A stretch of DNA of 64,000 nucleotides. Origin: Phycisphaerae bacterium. Lineage in GTDB: Bacteria; Planctomycetota; Phycisphaerae; Phycisphaerales; UBA1924. A program made the position numbers and the translations under genes. The stretch is taken from positions 1 through 64,000 of the forward strand of contig VGXM01000001.1 in NCBI GenBank assembly GCA_016873295.1. Direction: 5' to 3'. Of the stretch, positions 1 to 8,426 are shown piece after piece; position 1 is the stretch's first letter, and the number at the start of each line of letters is the position of its first letter. The notes under the pieces were generated by a model, which was given only the letters and a program-made list of their open reading frames with translations, was not told the DNA's origin and did not search any database.

Positions 1-2
1 AC

Positions 3-1541
3 ACCGCGCGGGTGTGGGACGCGACCAGCGGCGCGAGCCTCGCCGAGCTCAAGGGGCACACGGAATACGTGACCTCCGCCGCGTTCAGCCCGGACGGGTC
101 GCGGATCGTGACGGCGTGGGGGGACGACACCGCGCGGGTGTGGGACGCGACCAGCGGCGCGAGCCTCGCCGAACTCAAGGGGCACACGAAGTACGTGACC
201 TCCGCCGCGTTCAGCCCCGACGGCACGCGGATCGTGACCGCGTCGAGTGACGACACCGCCCGGGTGTGGGATGCGGCGACCGGCAAGAGCCTCGCCGAAC
301 TCAAGGGGCACACGGCGGACATGACCTCCGCCGCGTTCAGCCCGGACGGGACGCGGATCGTGACGGCATGGGGGGACGACACCGCGCGGGTGTGGGACGC
401 GACCCCCGGTGCGAGCCTCGCCGAGCTCAAGGGGCACACGAGGGGGTTGACCTCCGCCGCGTTCAGCCCGGACGGCACGCGGATCGTGACCGCTTCGGGC
501 GACCAGACCGCGCGGGTGTGGGACGCGGCGACCGGCGCGAGCCTCGCAGAGCTCAAAGGGCACACGGAGTGGGTGACCTCCGCCGCGTTCAGCCCGGACG
601 GCACGCGGATCGTGACCGCGTCGGGGGACGACACCGCGCGGGTCTGGGACGCGGCGACCGGTGCGAGCCTCGCCGAGCTCAGGGGGCACACGGAGGACGT
701 GACCTCCGCCGCGTTCAGCCCGGACGGCACGCGGATCGTGACCGCGTCGGGCGACCAGACTGCGCGGGTGTGGGACGCGACCACCGGCGCGAGCCTCGCC
801 GAGCTCAAGGGGCACGCGGAGGACGTGACCTCCGCCGCGTTCAGCCCGGACGGCACGCGGATCGTGACCGCGTCGTGGGACAAGACCGCGCGGGTGTGGG
901 AGAGCGTGCCCTACCGCGAGCGGTTCCCGGCCACCGACCGTGCCCGGGCCGCGGCGGCCAAGATGGGGCCGATCGTTCAGGCCCGTCTGAGAGGCGGAGC
1001 GTCACCCGAAGGCCTGGCCGCCGCGTTCGCCTCCGACGCTTCGCTCTCACCAGCGGAATGCACCGCTGCGCAGGCGGCGTTGTTCACGGTGATCGACGAG
1101 CAAAGTGGCGCCGCCGAAGCCCGCGCCGCTGAGGCCGAGACGCTCAATACCGCGGCGTGGTACGCCGTGCGCTTTGCGCCGGTGACGCCCGAGGCCGCGG
1201 CCAGGGCCGTGGCGGACGCGCGCCGGGCGGTCGAACTCGCCCCCGAGGAGGGCTTCTACATCAACACGCTGGGCGTGGCCCTCTACCGCGCCGGCGAGTT
1301 CAGGGAAGCCCTCGACACCCTCACGCGCTCCGACGCCATCAACGCCAAGGGCGAGGACGGCCCCCAGCCCAGCGACATCGCCTTCATCGCCATGGCGCAC
1401 TGGAGGCTCGGGCACGAGGCCGAGGCCCGGGCGGCGCTGGCGAAGTTCCGGCAACTGGCGGTGGCAGAGCGCTGGAAGGCCGACGAAGAGGTCGCGCGGT
1501 GGGCGCAGGAACTCGACGCCCTGGTCCCGCCCGTGCCGTAG
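3..1541 (+). CDS. WD40 beta-propeller protein with C-terminal TPR-like region (5' end outside window)
   Basis: The frame is open from the window edge, so the N-terminus lies upstream. Residues 1 to about 295 are seven complete WD40 repeats of exactly 42 residues (126 bp), each with a GHT...VTSAAFSPDG(T/S)RIVTA...D.TARVWDA core, plus a partial first blade. The repeats are nearly identical at the DNA level. After the last WD (ARVWESVPYRERF) comes a roughly 200-residue alpha-helical region containing TPR-like helices (LNTAAWYAVRFAP and EGFYINTLGVALYRAGEFREAL). In planctomycetes this arrangement often follows an N-terminal Ser/Thr protein kinase, so the missing part may be a kinase; that is inference. 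The role is probably a protein-interaction scaffold. Convergent with the sigma-factor gene, 57 nt between stops. Confidence 0.85.
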   Translation, partial: TARVWDATSGASLAELKGHTEYVTSAAFSPDGSRIVTAWGDDTARVWDATSGASLAELKGHTKYVTSAAFSPDGTRIVTASSDDTARVWDAATGKSLAELKGHTADMTSAAFSPDGTRIVTAWGDDTARVWDATPGASLAELKGHTRGLTSAAFSPDGTRIVTASGDQTARVWDAATGASLAELKGHTEWVTSAAFSPDGTRIVTASGDDTARVWDAATGASLAELRGHTEDVTSAAFSPDGTRIVTASGDQTARVWDATTGASLAELKGHAEDVTSAAFSPDGTRIVTASWDKTARVWESVPYRERFPATDRARAAAAKMGPIVQARLRGGASPEGLAAAFASDASLSPAECTAAQAALFTVIDEQSGAAEARAAEAETLNTAAWYAVRFAPVTPEAAARAVADARRAVELAPEEGFYINTLGVALYRAGEFREALDTLTRSDAINAKGEDGPQPSDIAFIAMAHWRLGHEAEARAALAKFRQLAVAERWKADEEVARWAQELDALVPPVP

Positions 1542-1598
1542 CGTGCCTCTGCGCCGGGCGCGGGCCCGGCCGGCGCTCACTCGCAATCCATGCCGTCC

Positions 1599-2786
1599 TC
1601 AGTTGACCGTCACGTCGCGCTGGGGCGGCTTGGTCTCAACCGTCGGCGGCTGCCCGAGCATGGACAGCGGGTCGGAGGTGTTCCCGCCCTCGCCGGGTTG
1701 GCCCTCGGCCCCTTCCTGCTCGTTCCGCGTGCCCAGGAACTGCTGCTCCAGAACCGTGCGGATCTTCTCCATCGCCTTGTTCTGGATCTGACGCACCCGC
1801 TCCTTGGTCACCCCGATGATCTGCCCCACCTGCTCGAGCGTCATGGGCTTCTCGATCTCGCCCGCCTCCAGCCCGAAGCGGTGCTCGATCACCGTCCGCT
1901 CGACATCCGACAGGTCGGCCCGGTTCTCGAGCACGATCCGCTTGACCTCGTCCGCCGCGTCCTTCTCGAACCCGGCCCGCTTGGTCTCCAGGAAGTTGGA
2001 ACGCTCCAGCTTGGGGTCAAAGTCCGTGGGGAACCGCTGCCGGTACTTGCTCAGCTTCATCCCCTGGCGGCTGAAGGCCTTGAGGATCGCCCGGCAGGCG
2101 TACGTGCTGAACTTGTACCCGCGGCCCGCGTCGAACTTGTCGACCGCCCGGAGCAGGGCCATGTTCCCCTCGCTCACCAGGTCGGCAAAGTCCACCTCGC
2201 TCATCCGCGTGCGCTTGGCCATCGCCAGCACCAGCGCCAGGTTCGTCTCCGCGATCTGCTCCCGCACCTGGTCCGCCACGCGGTACCAGCGCAGGATCTC
2301 GGCGGCCTGGGGCTCCTCGGGCTTGCGGCTCGGCGCCCCCCACACCTCCTGCTGCAGCTTCCACACGCGGTACCGCGCGTAGTTGAACTTGTGGAACAGC
2401 ACCTTCTCCTGCGCCCCCGTCAGGATCACCTGCTGCGCGCTCTTCACCGTCCGCGTCCGCGCGCTCGACAGGTCGTCCATCACCGGGTGGTACCAGCTCG
2501 TGTCCGGCAGCGGGATCGGCGGCGCCTCGTCGTAGATCTTCACCTCCGCGTCCTTCTCGTAGAACGCCGGGCTGTCGATGAAGTCCTGCTCGTACGACAG
2601 GATCTGGTTCAGGAGACGCTCGTCCTCCTGGCTCAGCCGACGCGTCACCGCGGGCTTCGACGGCGCCGTCGCCGCCTTGTCCCGCGTCACGGGCGCCACC
2701 GCGGGCGCTCCGCTCACGCCCGTCTGATGACGGCGGCGGGCCTGCTCCAGCGGACTCAGTGGTTTCTTCGAAAGCACTGCTGACAT
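1599..2786 (-). CDS. RNA polymerase sigma-70 family sigma factor
   Basis: 395 residues from the chosen ATG (MSAVLSKKPL); an in-frame extension upstream has poor, Arg/Gly-rich composition and is rejected. Residues about 175-245 form region 2, with NLALVLAMAKR, DLVSEGNMALLRAVDKFD and GYKFSTYACRAILKAFSRQG, covering core binding and -10 recognition. Residues about 305-365 form region 4, with VERTVIEHRFGL and a helix-turn-helix at MTLEQVGQIIGVTKERVRQIQ for -35 recognition. A Pro/Gly-rich tail of about 30 residues follows. Region 1.1 is absent and the central region is atypical, so this looks like an RpoD-related group 2/3 factor rather than the main housekeeping sigma; I cannot assign a regulon. 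Monocistronic. Confidence 0.9.
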   Translation of the reverse strand: MSAVLSKKPLSPLEQARRRHQTGVSGAPAVAPVTRDKAATAPSKPAVTRRLSQEDERLLNQILSYEQDFIDSPAFYEKDAEVKIYDEAPPIPLPDTSWYHPVMDDLSSARTRTVKSAQQVILTGAQEKVLFHKFNYARYRVWKLQQEVWGAPSRKPEEPQAAEILRWYRVADQVREQIAETNLALVLAMAKRTRMSEVDFADLVSEGNMALLRAVDKFDAGRGYKFSTYACRAILKAFSRQGMKLSKYRQRFPTDFDPKLERSNFLETKRAGFEKDAADEVKRIVLENRADLSDVERTVIEHRFGLEAGEIEKPMTLEQVGQIIGVTKERVRQIQNKAMEKIRTVLEQQFLGTRNEQEGAEGQPGEGGNTSDPLSMLGQPPTVETKPPQRDVTVN

Positions 2787-3443
2787 GACCGTTTCCCGGC
2801 TCGTCCTGGAGCCGTCCGATTTCGGGCGGGCCCACCCGGCCCGCCCGTTGCGCTTCCCGCGACGCCGGGCTCCCTTGTCCCGCCGATCGCAGCCAGCAAT
2901 TCCCCGAACTCGCCGTTCCCGGCAAGCCGGACACCCCACCCCTCGACTCCCTCACTCCGAAGGTCGCCGAGCCTCCCGCGGGCCCAAGCCGGCGGCCCAC
3001 CGCTCACCGGGCACTCCGTGCCCCTGGCTCGCGAACAGACCGTGAACGACGGGTCCGGATACCCGCCAGCCGTCCTGGCCCTTCCACGTCTCCTCTTACG
3101 GCTCGGCGGCCGATTTGTTTCCCCTCCCGGACGGCCTCCAGTCTACCGCGCCCCCATCGGCAACACAACCGCCACCGGCCCCCGCACCGCCGAAAGACGG
3201 GGTTCCCCACAATCTGAGGGCGTCCCAGAACCAACAACCCGCACAAATCCCCATCTTCGCGGGGGATCCGTTGACCCCGGCGGGGGAAGAAGTTAGGCTC
3301 ACCGGGCCCGCGGAGTCCTCCCCGATCCGACGCCCGCCCCGGCGGGACGGACCGATGCGTTTGGTATATGTATGGCTACCGGAGTCGGGGCGGTTGTCCA
3401 CGGACGATCCACAATCCCACAGGGTCCACGAAAGGAGCGATCC
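2787..3443. other. Intergenic region between divergent sigma-factor and sod genes
   Basis: This 657-bp stretch holds no convincing gene; the open frames in it are Pro/Arg-rich shadows. It must contain the promoters of both flanking genes. The only locally AT-rich patch is tttggtatatgtatgg at 3360-3375, where TATATG (3365-3370) could be a -10 for sod; no good -35 is visible, so this is weak. A strong ribosome-binding site (AAAGGAG, 3431-3437) precedes sod. Confidence 0.5.
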
Positions 3444-4082
3444 ATGCCATTCACTCTCCCCCAACTGCCCTACGCCCCCGAGGCCCTGGAGCCGCACATC
3501 GACGCGGCGACCATGCAGATCCACCACGGCAAGCACCACAAGGCGTATGTGGACAACGCCAACAAGGCCCTTGAAGGGAATGCGTTCGCCGCGCAGGATC
3601 CCGCCGACGTGATCAGGAAGCTCGCCGAGGTGCCCGAGGACAAGCGCGGGGCCGTGCGCAACAACCTGGGCGGGCACGTCAACCACTCCATGTTCTGGGC
3701 GCTCATGGCCCCGGCGGGGAAGGGCGGCGGCGGGGCGCCGACGGGAGCGCTCGCCAACGCCATCAACACCGCGTTCGGCTCCTTCGAGAGCTTCAAGGAG
3801 AAGTTCCAGGGCGCCGGGCTCGGGCGCTTCGGCTCGGGCTGGGCGTGGCTGGTGCTCAACGCCGGGAAGCTGGAGGTCGTGAGCACGCCGAACCAGGACA
3901 ACCCGCTGATGGGCCGATCGATCGCGGGATGCGAGGGCACTCCCATCCTCGGCTGCGACGTGTGGGAGCACGCGTACTACCTCAAGTACCAGAACCGGCG
4001 CGCGGACTACCTCTCGGCGTGGTGGAACGTCGTGAACTGGGGCGCGGCGTCGGAGCGCTACGCCAAGGCGGGGGGGAAGTAG
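3444..4082 (+). CDS. sod: Superoxide dismutase, Fe/Mn family
   Basis: 212 residues, normal for the family. It converts superoxide to hydrogen peroxide and oxygen in the cytoplasm. Start [10 protein letters not shown] follows AAAGGAGCGATCC. N-terminal helical hairpin domain: [21 protein letters not shown] (metal-ligand His plus the gateway His/Tyr) and [10 protein letters not shown] (second ligand). C-terminal alpha/beta domain: GSGWAWLVL, then [23 protein letters not shown] with the ligand Asp and His. No signal peptide. The metal (Fe, Mn or cambialistic) cannot be decided from sequence alone. Monocistronic. Confidence 0.96.
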   Translation: MPFTLPQLPYAPEALEPHIDAATMQIHHGKHHKAYVDNANKALEGNAFAAQDPADVIRKLAEVPEDKRGAVRNNLGGHVNHSMFWALMAPAGKGGGGAPTGALANAINTAFGSFESFKEKFQGAGLGRFGSGWAWLVLNAGKLEVVSTPNQDNPLMGRSIAGCEGTPILGCDVWEHAYYLKYQNRRADYLSAWWNVVNWGAASERYAKAGGK

Positions 4083-4200
4083 CGGGTCGACCAGGGACGC
4101 TGCTTGCCGCAGGGCGGTTGCGAGCGACCGGGGCGGGCTGAAGATCGGGACGGAGTGTGCTGTTGAGGCCCTCTGTTGCAGGCCCGAAGGGCCGCCCGGG

Positions 4201-4395
4201 ATGGAGCCGCGGGTGGAGCGAGTCCGCGAGCGCAACCCGTGGTGCGCTCGCGGTCGTGTTCCTCGCCCCGGAGGGGCGAAGGAGGGCGCCGGCGCGGCGA
4301 GCGGATCATGCCTCCGTCCCGGCCGGGGCGGGAAGAGCATGCGGGAGAACGCTTCCACGGGCTGCGCGACGCTGCGCGTCGCTTCACCCGCGGCT
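4201..4395. repeat. Inverted pair of REP-like palindromic elements
   Basis: Copy 1 (4201-4242) runs from ATGGAGCCGCGGGT to GCAACCCGTGG. Copy 2 (4353-4395) is the same element in reverse orientation (CCACGGGCTGCG to TTCACCCGCGGCTCC). The ends of each copy are imperfect inverted repeats (CCGCGGGT / ACCCGTGG), and the middle of each copy is a different, self-complementary core. A small GC hairpin CGCCCCGGAGGGGCG (4264-4278) lies between them. A third copy lies at 47471-47526. They occupy the 456-bp gene-free stretch between sod and the esterase gene, where I see no gene. Confidence 0.7.
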
Positions 4396-4500
4396 CCGTT
4401 CCGCGGCCCCCGCGGGGCCGGGCCGGCGCGCGGGGGCGTGCGCCGGGATTGGGCGGAGCGCGGGTGCTTATAGTCGATGCGGAGGTCGCGTGGAAGGAGC

Positions 4501-4517
4501 ACAGGCGGGGCGCCTGT
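4501..4517. repeat. 17-nt GC hairpin repeat (ACAGGCGGGGCGCCTGT)
   Basis: Near-perfect palindrome ACAGGCG-GGG-CGCCTGT ending 21 nt before the esterase start codon, so it may sit in that gene's 5' leader. The same 17 nt occurs at 28277-28293 on the opposite strand, with related flanks (CTCGGCGG), indicating a dispersed element rather than a gene-specific regulator. Confidence 0.55.
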
Positions 4518-4538
4518 GCCACTCGGCGGAGGTGGGGC

Positions 4539-5948
4539 ATGGCGACGCGCAGGCAGAGCTTGATACTGACGGTGCTGCTGGCGATGCCGGTGTTGGTGGT
4601 GGCGGGGCTGCTGTACGTGATGTCCGGCGTCACGGACCAGCGGGCCGAGGCCGAGCGGGAACGGGCGGCGGCGGCCCGCGTGGAGGATGCTCGGCGCGCG
4701 GCGGGGGCCGCGGCCATGGGCCCGCGGGTGGTCCGCCCCGAGACGCTGGAGCAGGGCGTCGTCCTGATCGTGCTGGACAAGTCGGGCAGGAGCAACGCCG
4801 ACGAGCCCATCTACTTCGCCTCGTCGCTGAGCGCCTGGAACCCGCGCGACAACCGCTTCAAGCTGGGCTCGCGCTCGGACATGCGCTGGCAACTGCACTT
4901 GAGAGTGCCGGCGGGGACGGAGCAGGTGCAGTTCAAGTTCACGCGGGGGTCGTGGGACAGGTGCGAGGTGTCGGCGGACCTGTCGGACATCGAGAACCGC
5001 TCGCTGCCCGAAGTGGACGTGTCGATGCTCCAGCCGGGCGAGCCGCCGCGGATCGAGCTGGCGATCGAGCGCTGGTCGGACGAGCGCCCCAGCGCGGGGG
5101 CGGTGGAGGACCCGGTCTACGGCCCGATCAAGGCGACGGGGACGGTGAAGCGGCTTCAGGTCTCGGGCGGGGCCGGGTCGGCGTCGGGGGCGACGCGCGA
5201 CGTGCTCGTGTGGCTGCCGCCGGGGTACGAGGACCCGGCGTACGCGGGCAAGGTCTACCCGGTGCTGTACCTGATGGACGGTCAGAACGTCTTCCAGAAG
5301 CACTCGAAGATCCCGGCGGAGTGGGGGGCTGACGAGACGGCGCGGGGGCTGATCACGGGCGGGCAGTGCGAGCCGTTCCTGATCGTGGCGGTGCCGAGCC
5401 TGGGGGCGTCGCGGATGGAGGAGTATCTGCCGGCGCCGGCGCTGGAGGGCGTGACGCCCGCGGGCGACCGCTTCGTGGAGTGGCTCGTGACGCAGGTCAA
5501 GCCGCGGGTCGAGCGGGCGTTCCGCACCGACCCGCGTCCGGAGCGCACGGCGATCGGCGGGGCGTCGCTGGGCGGGGCCATCGCGCTCCACGCCGCGACG
5601 CGCCGCCCGGACATCTTCGGGCTGGCCCTGGTCGAGAGCCTGCCGCTGACGGCGGGGGACGCGGCGGCGTGGAAGACGTGGCAGTCGGGGTTGACGAGTT
5701 GGCCGGGCAGGCTGTTCCTGGGCGTGGGCGGGCGCGAGTTCGAGCCCGACGCCACGGATCGCAACCAGGCCCTCGTGCAGGCCGTGCGCGACCTGCACGC
5801 CCAGGTCACGGCGTCGGGCGTGGATGCCTCGCGCGTGCGGCTGGTGGTGGGTGATCAGGACCGGCACGACGAGTCGGCGTGGGCCCGGCGGCTGCCCGAG
5901 GCCCTGCGGTTCCTCTTCCCATCGCCCGAGGGCGTGCCGGGCAAGTAG
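4539..5948 (+). CDS. Membrane-anchored esterase (enterochelin esterase / esterase D family) with N-terminal beta domain
   Basis: 469 residues from MATRRQSLIL, preceded by GGAGGTGGGGC; longer in-frame starts run through repeat DNA and are rejected. Residues about 7-26 are a hydrophobic signal anchor, placing the enzyme in the periplasm or tethered to the inner membrane. Residues about 65-150 resemble a carbohydrate-binding (CBM48/AMPK-like) beta domain (SLSAWNPRDNRFKL, VQFKFTRGSWDRCEV). Residues about 215-465 are an alpha/beta-hydrolase: YPVLYLMDGQNVF, nucleophile elbow GGASLGG (Ser about 343) and a probable catalytic His about 443 in DRHDESAWARRLPEAL. The family hydrolyses ester bonds (siderophore or acyl esters); the substrate here is unknown. 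Confidence 0.85.
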   Translation: MATRRQSLILTVLLAMPVLVVAGLLYVMSGVTDQRAEAERERAAAARVEDARRAAGAAAMGPRVVRPETLEQGVVLIVLDKSGRSNADEPIYFASSLSAWNPRDNRFKLGSRSDMRWQLHLRVPAGTEQVQFKFTRGSWDRCEVSADLSDIENRSLPEVDVSMLQPGEPPRIELAIERWSDERPSAGAVEDPVYGPIKATGTVKRLQVSGGAGSASGATRDVLVWLPPGYEDPAYAGKVYPVLYLMDGQNVFQKHSKIPAEWGADETARGLITGGQCEPFLIVAVPSLGASRMEEYLPAPALEGVTPAGDRFVEWLVTQVKPRVERAFRTDPRPERTAIGGASLGGAIALHAATRRPDIFGLALVESLPLTAGDAAAWKTWQSGLTSWPGRLFLGVGGREFEPDATDRNQALVQAVRDLHAQVTASGVDASRVRLVVGDQDRHDESAWARRLPEALRFLFPSPEGVPGK

Positions 5949-5966
5949 CGGGCGGAGTCGGCGACC

Positions 5967-6140
5967 CTGAAGATCCTCCTGGGCATCGTGCTGGCGATCG
6001 GGCTGCTGCTGGCGGCGATCGTCGCGGTCTCGGCCCTGACGGTGTGGCTCAGGCTGCGCAAGAAGTCGCGGGAGTGGAGCGATCGCGCCGCGGGCGTCAA
6101 GCGCGTGCGCAACGAGGCCCGCGACGCGGGCGAAGACTGA
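5967..6140 (+). CDS. Small single-pass membrane protein, probable CTG start
   Basis: A 57-residue frame directly after the esterase stop and in the same frame. No ATG, GTG or TTG lies between the TAG at 5946-5948 and the hydrophobic segment; the best start is CTG (5967-5969), 8 nt after a GGAG. The product would be KILLGIVLAIGLLL... with one long transmembrane helix (residues about 3-28), then a basic stop-transfer patch (RLRKKSR), an amphipathic stretch and an acidic end (AGED). The coding-like topology argues for a real small gene. It ends 21 nt before truA. Function unknown. The alternative is a read-through or decayed tail of the esterase. Confidence 0.5.
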   Translation: MKILLGIVLAIGLLLAAIVAVSALTVWLRLRKKSREWSDRAAGVKRVRNEARDAGED

Positions 6141-6161
6141 CGCCGCGCGTACCCTCAACCC

Positions 6162-7025
6162 GTGCCGCGGTACAAGCTCACCATCGCCTACGACGGGACG
6201 GACTTCTGCGGCTGGCAGCGGCAGGTCACGGGGCAGGGACCCGACGAGCCCGACGCCTCCGAGGCCGGCCCGGGCGAGCTGCGGACGGTGCAGGGCGTGC
6301 TGCGGCGCGTCGTTGCGCGGGTCGTGCGTGAGCCGGTGGTGGTCAAGGGCGCCAGCCGCACCGACGCGGGCGTGCACGCCCGCGGGCAGGTCGCGGCGTT
6401 CACCTGCTCGGGCGACGCGGCGGAGGGGACGGGGTGGCCCAGCGAACGCGGGACGGAGCGCCTGGCGCGGGCGATCAACGGCAAGCTGCCGCCCGACGTG
6501 TGCGTCGTCGGCGTCGAGGACGTGACCCGCCCGCCGGGCGTCGACGCCTTCGACCCCGTAGGCGACTGCACGTCCAAGGCGTACAGCTACACCATCCACG
6601 CGCTGGAGACGGGCGAGGGGTCGCTGGGGGTGCGCCCGGTCTTCGACCGCCGATCCGTCACGCTGGTGTGGGAGCGGCTCGACGTGGAGGCGATGAACCG
6701 TGCGGCCCGGCACCTGGTGGGCGAGCACGACTTCGTCGCCTTCGCCGCGGCGGGTCACGGTCGCCTGACCACCGTGCGCACGATCCTCTCGTGCGCCGTG
6801 ACGGACCTGGGGGAGCGCGAGGGCGGGCGTCGCGTGCGCCTGGACGTGGCGGGCACGGGCTTCCTCTACAACATGGTGCGGATCATCGCGGGGACGCTGG
6901 TGGAGGTGGGGCGGGGGCGCACGCGGGCGGAGGGGGTGCCGGCGATCATCGCGGGCAGGGAGCGGGCCGCCGCGGGCCCCACGCTCGGGCCCGAGGGCCT
7001 GTGCCTGGAGTGGGTGCGCTACTGA
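6162..7025 (+). CDS. truA: tRNA pseudouridine(38-40) synthase TruA
   Basis: 287 residues, GTG start (PRYKLTIAYDGTDFCGWQRQ). TruA isomerises uridine to pseudouridine at positions 38-40 of the tRNA anticodon arm. The catalytic Asp is about residue 68 in ASRTDAGVHARGQVA, the family signature. Further conserved blocks are KAYSYTI, HLVGEHDFVAFAAAGH and GTGFLYNMVRIIAGTLVEVG. A short insertion (GPDEPDASEAGPGE) after the first strand is unusual but should be tolerated in a loop. Cytoplasmic, constitutive housekeeping gene, 21 nt after the small membrane-protein frame. Confidence 0.95.
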   Translation: MPRYKLTIAYDGTDFCGWQRQVTGQGPDEPDASEAGPGELRTVQGVLRRVVARVVREPVVVKGASRTDAGVHARGQVAAFTCSGDAAEGTGWPSERGTERLARAINGKLPPDVCVVGVEDVTRPPGVDAFDPVGDCTSKAYSYTIHALETGEGSLGVRPVFDRRSVTLVWERLDVEAMNRAARHLVGEHDFVAFAAAGHGRLTTVRTILSCAVTDLGEREGGRRVRLDVAGTGFLYNMVRIIAGTLVEVGRGRTRAEGVPAIIAGRERAAAGPTLGPEGLCLEWVRY

Positions 7026-7163
7026 CGGGGGAAGAACGCGGAGAGGCGCGGAGGTCGATCCGGGATTCCAGAGGGGTCTTCGCGCTCCTCCGGCGACCCG
7101 GCCGCGCTCTTCCGATGGGTCCGGGAGGGGCGTTCGATCGTCGTCGCGTATCCTCGGGGCTGG

Positions 7164-8426
7164 ATGCGGATCCTGCACCTGTCAACGCGCCTGATCCTCG
7201 GCGGCTCGCAGGAGAACACCGTCCTGTCGTGCGAGGGGCAGGCCCGCCTGGGGCACGAGGTCCACCTGGGCTTCGGGCCCATCTACGGCCCCGAGGGGTC
7301 GCTGCTCGCCCGCGCCGAGGCGTTCAACGCGCGGTGCGCCGCCGGGGGCGAGCGCGTGCGCCCCGTGGGCGGGGCGGCGACCGTGCGCCCCGAGGGACAG
7401 CCTGTCACGCCCATCGCCATCCACGTGCTCAGGCACCTGGTCCGACCGGTGCGCCCGTGGGCGGATCACGTGTGCTTCCACCGCGAGCTCAAGCCGCTGA
7501 TGCGGCTGGGTTTCGACGTCGTGCACACGCACTCGAGCAAGGCCGGGATCCTGGGTCGGATGGCGGCGTGGGGGCGGGCCCGGGCGGTGGTGCACACCAT
7601 CCACGGCCCGCCCTTCATGCCCGCCGAGGGTGGCGCGCTCCGTCGCCTTGGGACGCGCCTGGTGAACCTGGGGTATGAGCGCTCCGAGCGGCTCGCGGCG
7701 CGCCGGTGCCACCGCATCCTCAGCGTCGCCGACGCCATGACGGGCCTGTTCCTGTCCCGCGGCATCGGGAGGCCCGGGCAGTACCTCACGGTGCACTCGG
7801 GGATGGAGGTCCAGACGTACCTGGAGCCGGCGGCGGGGCAGTCGCGCGAGGAGGTTCGGGGCGGGCTCGGACTGGAACCGTCGCACTTCGTGATCGGCAC
7901 GGTGGCGCGGCTGGCGCAGCACAAGGGGCACGACGACCTGCTCGACGCCCTGGGCGATCGAATCCGCGCCGAGCCGACGTGGCGGCTGCTCTGGGTGGGC
8001 GACGGCTGGTGGCGCGAGCGCCTCATGGCCCGCGTCCGGTCGATGGGGCTGGAGGGGCGCGTGCTGACGACCGGGCTGGTGCCGCAGGATCGAGTGCCGG
8101 GGCTCGTCCGCGCCATGGACCTGCTGGTCCACCCCAGTTACCGCGAGGGCCTGCCGCGGACCGTGCCCCAGGCGCTCCTGTGCGCCGTGCCGGTGGTGGC
8201 CTACGACGTCGACGGCACGCGCGAGGCGTGCATCGAGGGCGTGACGGGCCGCCTGGTGCGCCCGGGCGATGTCGCCGCGCTCCGCGAGGCGGTCGTTCGG
8301 ATGTTCGCCGACCCGGGCGCGCGCCGCGCCATGGGCGAGCGCGGGCGCCGGATGTGCCGCGACCTGTTCAGCGCCGAACGCATGGTCGCCCGATTGGAGG
8401 AGGTCTATGCCCAGGCCCTGGCGTAG
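7164..8426 (+). CDS. Glycosyltransferase family 4 (GT-B fold)
   Basis: 420 residues starting MRILHLSTRLILGGSQENT, the typical N-terminal Rossmann strand and Gly loop of GT4/GT1 enzymes. Residues about 1-190 are the acceptor domain (FDVVHTHSSKAGILGRMAAW). Residues about 215-400 are the nucleotide-sugar domain: IGTVARLAQHKGHDDLL, WVGDGWWRERL, and the EX7E-type block HPSYREGLPRTVPQALLCAVPVVAYDVDG. No transmembrane helix, so it acts at the cytoplasmic membrane face, probably in surface polysaccharide or glycolipid assembly; donor and acceptor cannot be predicted. Its 3' end overlaps the next gene by 20 nt, implying co-transcription. Confidence 0.9.
   Translation: MRILHLSTRLILGGSQENTVLSCEGQARLGHEVHLGFGPIYGPEGSLLARAEAFNARCAAGGERVRPVGGAATVRPEGQPVTPIAIHVLRHLVRPVRPWADHVCFHRELKPLMRLGFDVVHTHSSKAGILGRMAAWGRARAVVHTIHGPPFMPAEGGALRRLGTRLVNLGYERSERLAARRCHRILSVADAMTGLFLSRGIGRPGQYLTVHSGMEVQTYLEPAAGQSREEVRGGLGLEPSHFVIGTVARLAQHKGHDDLLDALGDRIRAEPTWRLLWVGDGWWRERLMARVRSMGLEGRVLTTGLVPQDRVPGLVRAMDLLVHPSYREGLPRTVPQALLCAVPVVAYDVDGTREACIEGVTGRLVRPGDVAALREAVVRMFADPGARRAMGERGRRMCRDLFSAERMVARLEEVYAQALA

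Noticed and set aside
3096-7178. A 1360-codon open frame antisense to sod, the esterase and truA
   Set aside because: It is Arg/Pro/His-rich without domains, and it mirrors the third-position G+C bias of well-identified genes on the other strand.
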